DNA of 64,000 bases from Burkholderiales bacterium (lineage in GTDB: Bacteria; Pseudomonadota; Gammaproteobacteria; Burkholderiales; JAEUOS01): NCBI GenBank assembly GCA_016790635.1, contig JAEUOR010000008.1, forward strand, positions 1 through 64,000, written 5' to 3'. The notes below the pieces were generated by a model. That model was not told the origin of the DNA. It was given only the letters and a program-made list of their open reading frames with translations, and did not search any database. The translations under genes were made by a program, and so were the position numbers. Numbering within the stretch: the stretch's first letter is position 1; every line of letters begins with the position of its first letter. Positions 56,716 to 64,000 of this stretch are shown one piece after another.

Positions 56716-58335
56716 ATGATTGCGACGGCGATTGTCGAATGGGTCAAAGACTGCCTGCGTCGGCCGGTATCGTGGATCAGCGAGCACCCGGCTGACCTGG
56801 CTCTGGCGTTGATCGGGCTTGCCGTTGCCATGTTGTTGCTTCGCTGGCTCGTCGGCTGGTTTCCCCGCGGTGTCGCCTTGCGCCCCGTGCGGGCGCCAGT
56901 TCGTGTCGGGAACGAACCGGACCCGCCCGCGGGTATGCCGAACCATCAGCGTTGGTACATCGAAAGCCAAAAGCGCCCTGAGTTCTTCGGCGATTGCTAT
57001 TCCTGTTCTTTTGTTGAGTTCGACGAGCGCGGCGACTATCTCGATTTTCATCAGCATAAGCACGCGTATCAGAAAGTACTCGGCCTTGCCAAAGCCTCAA
57101 CACGGAGCAAGCCGCTGGTGCTCGTCATATATGTTCACGGTTGGCGCAACAACAGCCAGTCGCGGGACGTGGTTTCGTTCAATCGCTTTTTGAGCCAGCT
57201 GGCAGCAGCGAAAGCCCTGAGCGAAGCGGGCAGCCGGGTGCACGGCATTTATCTCGGTTGGCGCGCTGCGAATTTCGGCAATACCCTTGCCGATTCAGAC
57301 CCTCATCTTGTCGAAACCACCGACCATTTCGGCCAGGCCATTGTGGACCCGGAGCGGCGCGCGCCTTTCCGGTCGCTCGCGGCTTTTCTCGAGACACTCG
57401 GTTATTGGGATCGCAAGGCGGTACCCGAGCGTAAGGTCGCTGGCACGTCTTTCTCACGCACCGTATTCACCTGCGCCCATATTGCGAAACGGTTTGCGCA
57501 CAACCGCGTCTTGCTCATCGGCCATTCGTTTGGCGGGCTCATGCTTGAGCGCACGGTGCAGAATGCCGTTGTGGGGGAACTAATTGGTGCGTGGCCGTCG
57601 TCAAACCACGCGCCACATGGCGCTAATCCGTTGCCCTTCGATCTTCTGCTGAGCGTCAACTCCGCTGCGCCGTCGATTTACGCGCGCCAGTTTCAGAGTT
57701 TGATGGCGGCGCACTACCGCGCTATGCAGGGATCCAATCCGCCGTCTACGGAGGTTCCCGGCACTGGCCAGCCGGTGTTTGTCTCGATCACTTCGGAAGC
57801 GGACTGGGCAACCCGCGTCGCGCACCGTGTTGCAAATTCGCTTGCGTGGGTCAACCCCGCGTTGCGGCGCAAGTACCGAGCGGACGACTACATTCTCGAT
57901 GTTCAGTGGGGAACCGAGCAACCGATGATTCCCCAGTATGAGTACTACGGTTACACACCGGGCCACAACCCGTTGCTTGTGAACCGCTTCATTGAAGCGG
58001 CAGGTGCCGACATCGAAGCGACTGAGGCGGAGGAATTACCAGCGTTCAATGCGAGCTTGGCTTTGAGAGTTTCTCGCGGCGCGCCGCTTGTTTTCGAAAC
58101 AGTGTCGCGCGCAAAGAGTGGAGTTCGCAGGAGCTATTGGCGCGTTGGCATGCCGCCGGACAAACCGGCACTGAAAGACTGGGGACGATACAAAGGCACT
58201 CGCCCAATCGCCTGGAATCCCGACGAGCACGAAAGCGCCTACTGGATTGTTCGGTGCCCGAAAGCGCTCATCGGCGACCACAACGACATCTGGAACGAGA
58301 GCGCGATGCAGATGTATGCCGCATTCATACATTGA
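56716..58335 (+). CDS. Membrane-anchored alpha/beta hydrolase
   Basis: A 539-residue protein. Residues about 27-49 form one hydrophobic helix (LALALIGLAVAMLLLRWLVGWF). A serine-hydrolase fold follows: VIYVHGWRNNSQSRD with an oxyanion-type HG (141-142), then LLIGHSFGGLMLERT with the nucleophile Ser271 in a GHSFGG elbow. A catalytic His is plausible near the end (LIGDHNDIWNE). The membrane anchor places the enzyme on one face of the inner membrane. The family is lipase/esterase-like, but the substrate is unknown. GAGGAG is found upstream of the start. Located between LuxR copy 2 and methyltransferase copy 2. Confidence 0.82.
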   Translation: MIATAIVEWVKDCLRRPVSWISEHPADLALALIGLAVAMLLLRWLVGWFPRGVALRPVRAPVRVGNEPDPPAGMPNHQRWYIESQKRPEFFGDCYSCSFVEFDERGDYLDFHQHKHAYQKVLGLAKASTRSKPLVLVIYVHGWRNNSQSRDVVSFNRFLSQLAAAKALSEAGSRVHGIYLGWRAANFGNTLADSDPHLVETTDHFGQAIVDPERRAPFRSLAAFLETLGYWDRKAVPERKVAGTSFSRTVFTCAHIAKRFAHNRVLLIGHSFGGLMLERTVQNAVVGELIGAWPSSNHAPHGANPLPFDLLLSVNSAAPSIYARQFQSLMAAHYRAMQGSNPPSTEVPGTGQPVFVSITSEADWATRVAHRVANSLAWVNPALRRKYRADDYILDVQWGTEQPMIPQYEYYGYTPGHNPLLVNRFIEAAGADIEATEAEELPAFNASLALRVSRGAPLVFETVSRAKSGVRRSYWRVGMPPDKPALKDWGRYKGTRPIAWNPDEHESAYWIVRCPKALIGDHNDIWNESAMQMYAAFIH

Positions 58336-58508
58336 GGCGGCCATCGCTGTCTTTTGGCAAGCATCGCGTCGCAAGGGACATTGCCGCAGGCGCGCCGCTA
58401 AGTCTGCTTGACCCGCGATGAGTTCAATCATCAGAACTGCGGATGCAGGGAGGTTCGCAACCGCGCAGACTTCACCCAGACCATAACGCGCTCCGCACGT
58501 GTGGTCGA

Positions 58509-58522
58509 TTCAAGAACTTGAA
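58509..58522. promoter_or_regulatory. Inverted repeat upstream of methyltransferase copy 2
   Basis: TTCAAG-N2-CTTGAA, a perfect 6-bp inverted repeat, ends 15 bp before the ATG at 58538 and overlaps the run-up to the ribosome-binding site. A repressor bound here would block translation or transcription of the methyltransferase. Evidence is symmetry and place only. The surrounding 202-bp gap (58336-58537) holds no gene. Confidence 0.3.
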
Positions 58523-58537
58523 TGAGGATGACACGTC

Positions 58538-59452
58538 ATGAAAGAAGCCCTAGACCTGATCCGCTCCGGCCGCAACGGCGAAGCGGTAGACCGCATCGTG
58601 CGCGGCCTGTTCGCGCGCCGCTGCTCCATGTCGCGCCGCGCATGGCGCGATTACGCCACCAAGGCGGCGCGCCAGCCCGAACTGCTGGCCTTTGTGCACC
58701 GCTGCCAGATGACACGCCGATCTTTTGAAAAGCCGCGCGGCTATGCGGGCGACGCGGTGATGCTGGACCACATCTACGGTACCGGCGTGGGGCGGCTGGC
58801 GCCGCACCCGGCCACGACCGACGGGCAGGTATACGCGTATACGGTCAACGCGCCAGCGCCGGCGGCGGTGCGTTACCGGCGCGAGGTGCTGGCGCGCCTG
58901 GTCGACGAGACGGTGGCGCGGCGCGGCGCGGGCAATGCCAGCGTGGTATCGATTGCCTGCGGGCACCTGCGCGAGGCGGAGCTGTCAAAGGCGATGCAGG
59001 CGCGCCAGGTCGGCCGCTTTGTCGCCATCGACCAGGACGACGAATCGCTCGCGGTCATCGACACGGACTATGCCGATCTCGGCGTGGAAACGCGCCACGG
59101 CTCGGTGCGCAACATCGTTACCGAACGCCTGAAACTGCCCAGCTGCGACCTGATCTACGCCGCTGGCCTCTACGACTATCTCGACGACAAGGTCGGCGCG
59201 CGCCTGCTGCAGGTCATGGTCGAGGCACTCAACCCGGGCGGCCGCGTTCTGATCGCTAATTTCGTGCCGAACATCACCAACTCGGGCTACATGGAAGCCT
59301 GCATGGACTGGTGGCTCTTGTACCGCGACCTGGATCAGCTCACGGCCTTGTTCGACGCGATTCCGGAGGCTGCGCGCGGGCCGATCGAGGGCTTTTTTGA
59401 CCCGGAATTCAACATCGCGTTCGCAGTGATGGAAAAGCCGGCGGCCGGCTGA
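58538..59452 (+). CDS. Class I SAM-dependent methyltransferase (copy 2), possible PhcB-like
   Basis: A 304-residue protein, exactly the length of copy 1 at 45265 and similar throughout: EKPRGYAGDAVMLDHIYG (64-81), SAM motif VSIACGHLREAELS, acidic loop VAIDQDDESLAVID, then DLIYAAGLYDYLDD. Both copies share a rare HPAT-x2-GQVY-x-YTVN segment after the KPRGY block. The substrate is not proven; I recall similar KPRGYAGD proteins annotated for hydroxypalmitate methyl ester synthesis. It stands alone, with a hairpin just after the stop. Confidence 0.85.
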   Translation: MKEALDLIRSGRNGEAVDRIVRGLFARRCSMSRRAWRDYATKAARQPELLAFVHRCQMTRRSFEKPRGYAGDAVMLDHIYGTGVGRLAPHPATTDGQVYAYTVNAPAPAAVRYRREVLARLVDETVARRGAGNASVVSIACGHLREAELSKAMQARQVGRFVAIDQDDESLAVIDTDYADLGVETRHGSVRNIVTERLKLPSCDLIYAAGLYDYLDDKVGARLLQVMVEALNPGGRVLIANFVPNITNSGYMEACMDWWLLYRDLDQLTALFDAIPEAARGPIEGFFDPEFNIAFAVMEKPAAG

Positions 59453-59461
59453 TTCCGGCAT

Positions 59462-59497
59462 GCGCTCGGGGGCGACACTGTTTTTGTCCCCGAGCGC
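59462..59497. terminator. Inverted repeat after methyltransferase copy 2
   Basis: GCGCTCGGGG at 59462-59471 pairs perfectly with CCCCGAGCGC at 59488-59497 over 10 bp with a 16-nt loop that holds a T5 run. It starts 9 bp after the stop codon. No T-run follows the stem, so it may be a 3'-end structure rather than a classic terminator. Confidence 0.45.
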
Positions 59498-59695
59498 AGG
59501 TCCCGCGCAAGGCCTGTAGCGTGGACATGGCTTGGAAAGGGCGGCCGGACTCGTCTACTTGAATAGCAGGGCCAAGACCTGGTGCGGTCGGTATGCTTGA
59601 GTCGCGAGGTCGATGCTCGCGACGCCTCCTCAGGCCATAGGCGATAATTTGTTTTCCGCCTGGTTATAGGCCATGCTCTTCCGGAGGCACATCCA

Positions 59696-60316
59696 ATGTC
59701 CGCCGTCCTTGAGGCTCCCAAGGCTTTCCAACTTTCCGCTGCGACCCCCGCCCCCGTCCCCGTCAAAGGCCTGCACCACTTCGCCTGGCGCTGCCGCGAC
59801 GCCGAGGAAACGCGCGCCTTCTACGAGGACCTGCTGGGCTTGCCGTTGGTGCACATCATCCGCGCCGACAACGTGCCTTCCACGGGCGAGAACTGCCCCT
59901 ACGTGCACCTCTTTTTCCGCTTCACCGACGGCTCGCACATTGCTTTTTTCGACCTGGGTGACGACACCGTGTCCGAGCCTTCGCCCAATACGCCGGCCTG
60001 GGTCAATCACATCGCCTTCGAGGTGGGGTCGGAGGCCGAGCTTCTGGCTGCCAAGGCGCGCCTGGAGGCGGCCGGTGTGCAGGTGCTGGGCGTCACCGAC
60101 CATCACTTCGTGCACTCGATCTACTTTTTCGACCCCAACGGCATTCGCCTGGAGTTGACGCGGCGCCTCGACCCGCCGGAGTACATGGCGCAAAAGGAGG
60201 CCTCGGCGCACGCCGAGATGGCCGCGTGGGTCAAGGAAAAGGCGGCGCGGCGCGCGGCGCGTGCGGCACAAGGCCAGGCAGGCCAGTCAGGCCAGCCGGA
60301 ACGGGCCGGCGCGTGA
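59696..60316 (+). CDS. VOC-superfamily (glyoxalase/extradiol-dioxygenase-like) protein
   Basis: A 206-residue protein with two half-repeats of the vicinal-oxygen-chelate fold. Typical segments are KGLHHFAWRCRDAEETRAFYEDLLGLPL and VNHIAFEVGSEAEL, ending with HSIYFFDPNGIRLELTRR. Metal ligands would be the His of LHHFAW, the His of HIAFEV or HSIYF, and the Glu of IRLEL. A helical, Ala/Arg-rich tail follows. GGAGG precedes the ATG. It begins the catabolic cluster at the end of the window. Confidence 0.88.
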   Translation: MSAVLEAPKAFQLSAATPAPVPVKGLHHFAWRCRDAEETRAFYEDLLGLPLVHIIRADNVPSTGENCPYVHLFFRFTDGSHIAFFDLGDDTVSEPSPNTPAWVNHIAFEVGSEAELLAAKARLEAAGVQVLGVTDHHFVHSIYFFDPNGIRLELTRRLDPPEYMAQKEASAHAEMAAWVKEKAARRAARAAQGQAGQSGQPERAGA

Positions 60317-60350
60317 GGCGCGAGCGCTCCTGGCACCGCGGGGCCGACCG

Positions 60351-61343
60351 ATGAAAGTCTGCATCGTCGGCGCCGGGGCCATCGGCGGGCTGCTCGCGGC
60401 GCGCTTTGCGCACGCGGGCTTTTCGACTTCCGTCGTGGCGCGCGGCGATCATCTGGCGGCGATCCGCGAGCGGGGTCTCACGCTCGCCTCCAAAGGCGAA
60501 GAGGTCAACGTGCGCGTGGCAGCCTCCGACGACCCGCAGGCGCTCGCGCGCGAGGTCGGGCAGCAGGAGGTCGTCTTTCTCGCCCTCAAGGCGCACCAGA
60601 TTCCGGCTATGCTGCCGCGGCTCGCGCCGCTGATCGAGCCGGAATCCGTCGTGGTGCCGGCGATCAACGGCATTCCGTGGTGGTACTTTTTTCGCGAGGG
60701 CGGGCGATTCGACGGCCAGCCGGTGCGCGCGCTGGACCGGGAGGGCGTCATGTTCTCCCAGCTCGATCCGCATCGCGTGGTGGGTTGCGTGGTGCATGCC
60801 GCCGCGGAGGTCTCCGCGCCGGGGCGCATCGCTTGGAACGGGCAGGGCACCTTCATCCTGGGCGAGCCGGACGGCAGCTTGTCGCGGCGCATCAACGCGC
60901 TGGCCGACGCGATGACGCGTGCGGGCCTGGAGCCCAAGGTCTCCGAGCGCATCCGCGACGAGGTCTGGATGAAGCTGATCGGCAACACTTCCTTCAACCC
61001 GGTGGCCGCGCTCACGCGTGCGCGCATGGACCGCATCAATGCCAATGCCGGGCTCGTCACCTTCATCCGCGCGGTCATGGAAGAGCTGACGCGGGTGGCC
61101 GACGCCTACGATATCCGTCGCCTGGTCAGCATCGACCGGCGTCTGGAGATCGCGCGCTCGATCGGGCCGGTCCGGGCGTCGATGCTGCAAGACCTGGAGG
61201 CGGGCCGCGCCATGGAGGTCGAGCCGCTCATGGGCGCTGTTCTCGAACTGGCCGCCAAGGTGGGACTGGACACGCCGCTGACGGCCACGCTGTACGCGCT
61301 GACTTCCGAGCTGGGCGCCAATCTCTCGCCCGGCCGTTCTTGA
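60351..61343 (+). CDS. 2-dehydropantoate 2-reductase-family oxidoreductase
   Basis: A 330-residue PanE/ApbA-type protein with an NADP motif MKVCIVGAGAIGGLLAARF and the family helices KLIGNTSFNPVAALTRARMD. Ketopantoate reductase is the prototype, but members in catabolic clusters often reduce other 2-oxo acids, so I leave out the symbol. The ATG at 60351 removes a 30-residue upstream extension that overlaps the VOC gene. It is 34 bp after the VOC gene and 48 bp before the aldolase gene. Confidence 0.85.
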   Translation: MKVCIVGAGAIGGLLAARFAHAGFSTSVVARGDHLAAIRERGLTLASKGEEVNVRVAASDDPQALAREVGQQEVVFLALKAHQIPAMLPRLAPLIEPESVVVPAINGIPWWYFFREGGRFDGQPVRALDREGVMFSQLDPHRVVGCVVHAAAEVSAPGRIAWNGQGTFILGEPDGSLSRRINALADAMTRAGLEPKVSERIRDEVWMKLIGNTSFNPVAALTRARMDRINANAGLVTFIRAVMEELTRVADAYDIRRLVSIDRRLEIARSIGPVRASMLQDLEAGRAMEVEPLMGAVLELAAKVGLDTPLTATLYALTSELGANLSPGRS

Positions 61344-61391
61344 GTACCGAACCCGCGACGACACGACTGATTCATTTTCAAGGAGCATCCC

Positions 61392-62180
61392 ATGGACAAG
61401 TTCGCTTCCGCCATCACGGCCCGCCCGCAGGGCATCAACGAGGCTGAATGGAAGGCGCGCCTGGAGCTGGCGGCCTGCTACCGGCTGTTTGCGTATCTTG
61501 GCTGGACCGAGCTCATCTTCAACCACATCACGGTGCGGGCGCCGGACGACGGGTCGGGCGAGCGGCGGTATCTCATCAACCCGTTCGGCCTGCATTATTC
61601 GGAGGTGACCGCATCCAACCTGATCAAGGTGGGGCTGGATGGCGAGCCGGTGCACGACACCGCATACTCCGTCAATCGCGCCGGTTTTGTCATCCACAGC
61701 GCCATCCACTCCAAGGTGCACGATGCGCACTGCATCATGCACGTGCACACCACCGCCGGCATGGCGGTGGCCTGCAAGGAGGCGGGGCTGGGCACCGACA
61801 ATTTCTACAGCGCGCAGATCGCGGGCGACGTCGCGTACCACGACTACGAAGGCGTCACCACGCGCACCGACGAGCAGGACCACCTGGTCAAGAGCCTTGC
61901 CGACAAGCATTGCCTGATCCTGCGCAATCACGGTCTCCTGGTGTGGGAAGACAACCTGCCCAACGCGTTCTTCCTCATGTTCACCTTGAACCGCGCCTGC
62001 GAGATCCAGCTGGCGGCGGCCTCCATCCCCGGGCCCAACCGCGCGGTGACGCCGCAGGCCATCACCGACTCGCTGCATCGCAAGCATCGCAGCGTCGACC
62101 CCAAGGGCGGCTTGCAGCAAAAGGTCTTCGACGCCATGGTCTTGAAGGCCGGCATCAGCTCCTACGACATGCTCGTCTGA
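61392..62180 (+). CDS. Class II aldolase/adducin-family protein
   Basis: A 262-residue protein. The zinc ligands are visible in IMHVHTTAGMAV (His-x-His) and LRNHGLLVWED (His), with the upstream YLINPFGLHYSEVTASNLIKV substrate loop. Members cleave or decarboxylate sugar phosphates or act as isomerases; in this context the protein may process a ring-cleavage product. An AAGGAGC ribosome-binding site precedes the ATG. Its stop overlaps the next start by one base. Confidence 0.9.
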   Translation: MDKFASAITARPQGINEAEWKARLELAACYRLFAYLGWTELIFNHITVRAPDDGSGERRYLINPFGLHYSEVTASNLIKVGLDGEPVHDTAYSVNRAGFVIHSAIHSKVHDAHCIMHVHTTAGMAVACKEAGLGTDNFYSAQIAGDVAYHDYEGVTTRTDEQDHLVKSLADKHCLILRNHGLLVWEDNLPNAFFLMFTLNRACEIQLAAASIPGPNRAVTPQAITDSLHRKHRSVDPKGGLQQKVFDAMVLKAGISSYDMLV

Positions 62181-63871
62181 TGGCAACGCCAGTGCAGATG
62201 GGCGGTTACACGCTGCCCGAATACGCGTTCGTCGCCCCCCCCGAACTGGGCGCCCCCGGCGTCAAGCGTCACCGCCTGGTCATCCTCGGCGCCGGCCTCG
62301 CGGGCCTGGCGCTGGCCTGCGACCTGGCCGAGCGCGGCGTCGAGTCGGTGCTCATCGACGAGGACAACACCGTGGGCGTGCGCGGCGCCTCCTCGCGCGG
62401 CATCGTCTACGCACAAAAGACCCTCGAGCTCATGGACCGCATGGGCGTGTGGCCGGCGATCGAGAAAAAGGGCGTGGTCTGGTCGGTCGGCAAGACCCTG
62501 GCCGGCGATGAGGTCGTCTACGAATTCGATGCCTCGGTCAAGAGCGAATCGCGCCAGCCGCCATTCGTCAACCTGCAGCAGTTCTACCTCGAGTGGTTCA
62601 TGGTCGACCGCATCGTTGAATTGGGTTTGACCGACCTGCGCTGGAAAAGCAAGGTGGTGGGGTACACGCCGCTTGCGGACGGCGCGCGCATCGACATCGA
62701 GACCCCGGCGGGCAACTACGCCATCGAGGCCGACTGGGTGTGCGACTGCACCGGCGTCAACAGCTTCGTGCGCGAGACCTTGAAGCAGGACACCCACCAG
62801 GCGCGCGGCATCGACCGCTGGTGCATCTCGGACGTGCGCTTCAAGGAAAAGCTGCCGATCGAGCGCTGGACCTGGGTCGAGGCGCCGTTCAACGACAATC
62901 GCGCGGTCTGGCAGCACCTGATGGCCGACGACGTGTGGCGCATGGATTTCCAGATGGGCCCGGAAACCGACATCGAGTACGTGAGCCGCCCCGAGGTCGC
63001 CGCCGAGCGCGTGCGCCGGCAACTGGGTGAGGACGTCGAGTTCGAGCTGGTCTGGGTGGGGCCCTACTCGTACCGCGCCCAGTTGCTGGACCACTTTCGC
63101 GTCGGCCGCACCTTCTTCCTGGGCGACAGCGCGCATGCCGTCTCGCCCTTCGGCGCGCGCGGCGGCAACACCGGCATGCAGGACGCGGAAAACCTGGGCT
63201 GGAAGCTGGCTCTCTACTTCGCCGGCCAGGCGCCGGAGGCGCTGCTCGATACTTACCAGACCGAGCGCCACGCGGCGGCACAGTTCAACCTCATGACCAC
63301 GCGCCGCACCGCGCGCTTCCTGCAGCCCGAATCGCCGGCCGAGAAGATCCTGCGCGACGCGGTACTGAGCCTGGCGCGCGAGTATCCGTTCGCGCGCAGC
63401 CTGTGCAACACCGGGCGCCTGTCGTCCTCTTACCTGTACGGCAAGCCGCCGACCTCCGCGGTGCAGCGCCATCGGGTGCACGCGGTTGACCCCGGGGAGG
63501 CGGTGCAGAACGTGCCGCTGACCCTGCCTGACGGGCGCGCCGGGACGCTCACCGATCTGTTTCGTGGCGCCAGCGCCTTTGTCGCCGTGTGGCATGGCGT
63601 GCCTGCCGATGCGCGCGACGCCCTGGTGCGCCTGGCCAACCGCCGGGCGCCGCATCTGCGCATGGTGGAGGCCGGCGGCGGCGCCTCCGGGCTCTCGGTG
63701 GTGCGCGATTCGCAGGGCGCGCTGGCGCGCGTGCTGGGCCTGGGGCGCACCGCTAGCGGTCCGCAGTGCTGCCTGATCCGCCCCGACCTGCACTTAGCGG
63801 CGCGCATCGACGCGGCGACCCCGGCCAAGCTGGCCGCGGCGTACGCGCAAGCACTGAAAGGCAAGCCATGA
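62180..63871 (+). CDS. FAD-dependent aromatic-ring monooxygenase (PheA/TfdB/MhpA type)
   Basis: A 563-residue flavoprotein with the FAD motif VILGAGLAGLALACDLAERG (about residues 33-52) and the second FAD motif GDSAHAVSPFGARGGNTGMQDAENLGWKLAL that marks the class A hydroxylases. A C-terminal thioredoxin-like domain is suggested after about residue 430. These enzymes hydroxylate phenolic substrates with NAD(P)H. The start ATG at 62180 overlaps the aldolase stop. The DUF2783 gene overlaps its own stop, so all three are coupled. Confidence 0.9.
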   Translation: MATPVQMGGYTLPEYAFVAPPELGAPGVKRHRLVILGAGLAGLALACDLAERGVESVLIDEDNTVGVRGASSRGIVYAQKTLELMDRMGVWPAIEKKGVVWSVGKTLAGDEVVYEFDASVKSESRQPPFVNLQQFYLEWFMVDRIVELGLTDLRWKSKVVGYTPLADGARIDIETPAGNYAIEADWVCDCTGVNSFVRETLKQDTHQARGIDRWCISDVRFKEKLPIERWTWVEAPFNDNRAVWQHLMADDVWRMDFQMGPETDIEYVSRPEVAAERVRRQLGEDVEFELVWVGPYSYRAQLLDHFRVGRTFFLGDSAHAVSPFGARGGNTGMQDAENLGWKLALYFAGQAPEALLDTYQTERHAAAQFNLMTTRRTARFLQPESPAEKILRDAVLSLAREYPFARSLCNTGRLSSSYLYGKPPTSAVQRHRVHAVDPGEAVQNVPLTLPDGRAGTLTDLFRGASAFVAVWHGVPADARDALVRLANRRAPHLRMVEAGGGASGLSVVRDSQGALARVLGLGRTASGPQCCLIRPDLHLAARIDAATPAKLAAAYAQALKGKP

Positions 63872-64000
63872 AGACCGCGCTCAATTTCAGCGACCACGAC
63901 GCCTTCTACGAACGCCTGATCCAGGCCCACCAGGGCTTGAGCGAGGCGCAGAGCGCCGCGCTCAACGCCCGGCTGGTGCTGCTCCTGGCCAACCAGATCG
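63868..64000 (+). CDS. DUF2783-like small protein (3' truncated)
   Basis: The first 44 codons (MKTALNFSDHDAFYERLIQAHQG, then SEAQSAALNARLVLLLANQI) match the short DUF2783 proteins found next to FAD monooxygenases in catabolic clusters. The ATG overlaps the monooxygenase stop by 4 bp. The gene runs off the window edge. Confidence 0.75.
   Translation, partial: MKTALNFSDHDAFYERLIQAHQGLSEAQSAALNARLVLLLANQI

Overview
The window is high-GC, densely coded bacterial DNA with no rRNA operon, insertion sequence or CRISPR array that I could see. Gene content and order point to a betaproteobacterium, most likely of the order Burkholderiales. The indications are glyQ-glyS-gmhB-plsC-(M48 peptidase)-gloA in a row, thiS-thiG-trmB, an orphan Bug/TctC-type solute receptor, a LysR regulator with a divergent target, and a PEP-CTERM surface protein. 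This placement is inferred from synteny and families only; no marker was searched.

Region 1 (1-34 kb) is mostly ordinary chromosome. It holds a MacB-type permease end, a FecR-domain protein, uppP, a LprI-like protein, trmB/thiG/thiS, tRNA-Gly(CCC), a long NADP-type isocitrate dehydrogenase divergent from a LysR gene with a good operator, a sulfatase, and a catabolic/uptake operon (acyl-CoA dehydrogenase, Asp/Glu-racemase fold protein, ABC importer, PuuE-like deacetylase). These are followed by a DUF433/DUF5615 toxin-antitoxin pair, an SDR protein, clsB with an endonuclease-fold partner, rsmA, gloA, the gmhB/plsC/glyQS block, a Bug receptor, a small barrel protein, glpK, alaS, a PEP-CTERM protein with a clear terminator, a ModA-like binding protein and an EamA transporter.

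Region 2 (34.3-38.3 kb) is a tight minus-strand operon: a GH19 peptidoglycan hydrolase without a signal peptide, two lipoproteins (one with an internal duplication), a small hexapeptide-repeat ORF built on 18-bp tandem repeats, and a polytopic membrane protein. It resembles an effector/immunity or lysis module, but this is not proven.

Region 3 (38.5-59.5 kb) is the most unusual part. It contains a secreted ankyrin protein fused to an outer-membrane phospholipase A-like barrel, a large phytoene-desaturase-like FAD oxidoreductase next to a wHTH-TPR regulator, and a duplicated module of a LuxR-type regulator plus a SAM methyltransferase (copies at 44.4-46.2 and 55.8-59.5 kb). It also has two tandem Crp/Fnr regulators, a class III cyclase-AAA-TPR protein, a 1266-residue DyP-peroxidase/cytochrome-P450 fusion translationally coupled to an SGNH hydrolase, and a membrane-anchored alpha/beta hydrolase. 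Taken together these suggest lipid release, lipid oxidation and methylation under dedicated transcriptional control. My working hypothesis is a fatty-acid-derived (oxylipin-like or methyl-ester) signal system.

Region 4 (59.7-64 kb) is a catabolic cluster: VOC protein, PanE-like reductase, class II aldolase, FAD monooxygenase and the start of a DUF2783 protein cut by the window edge.
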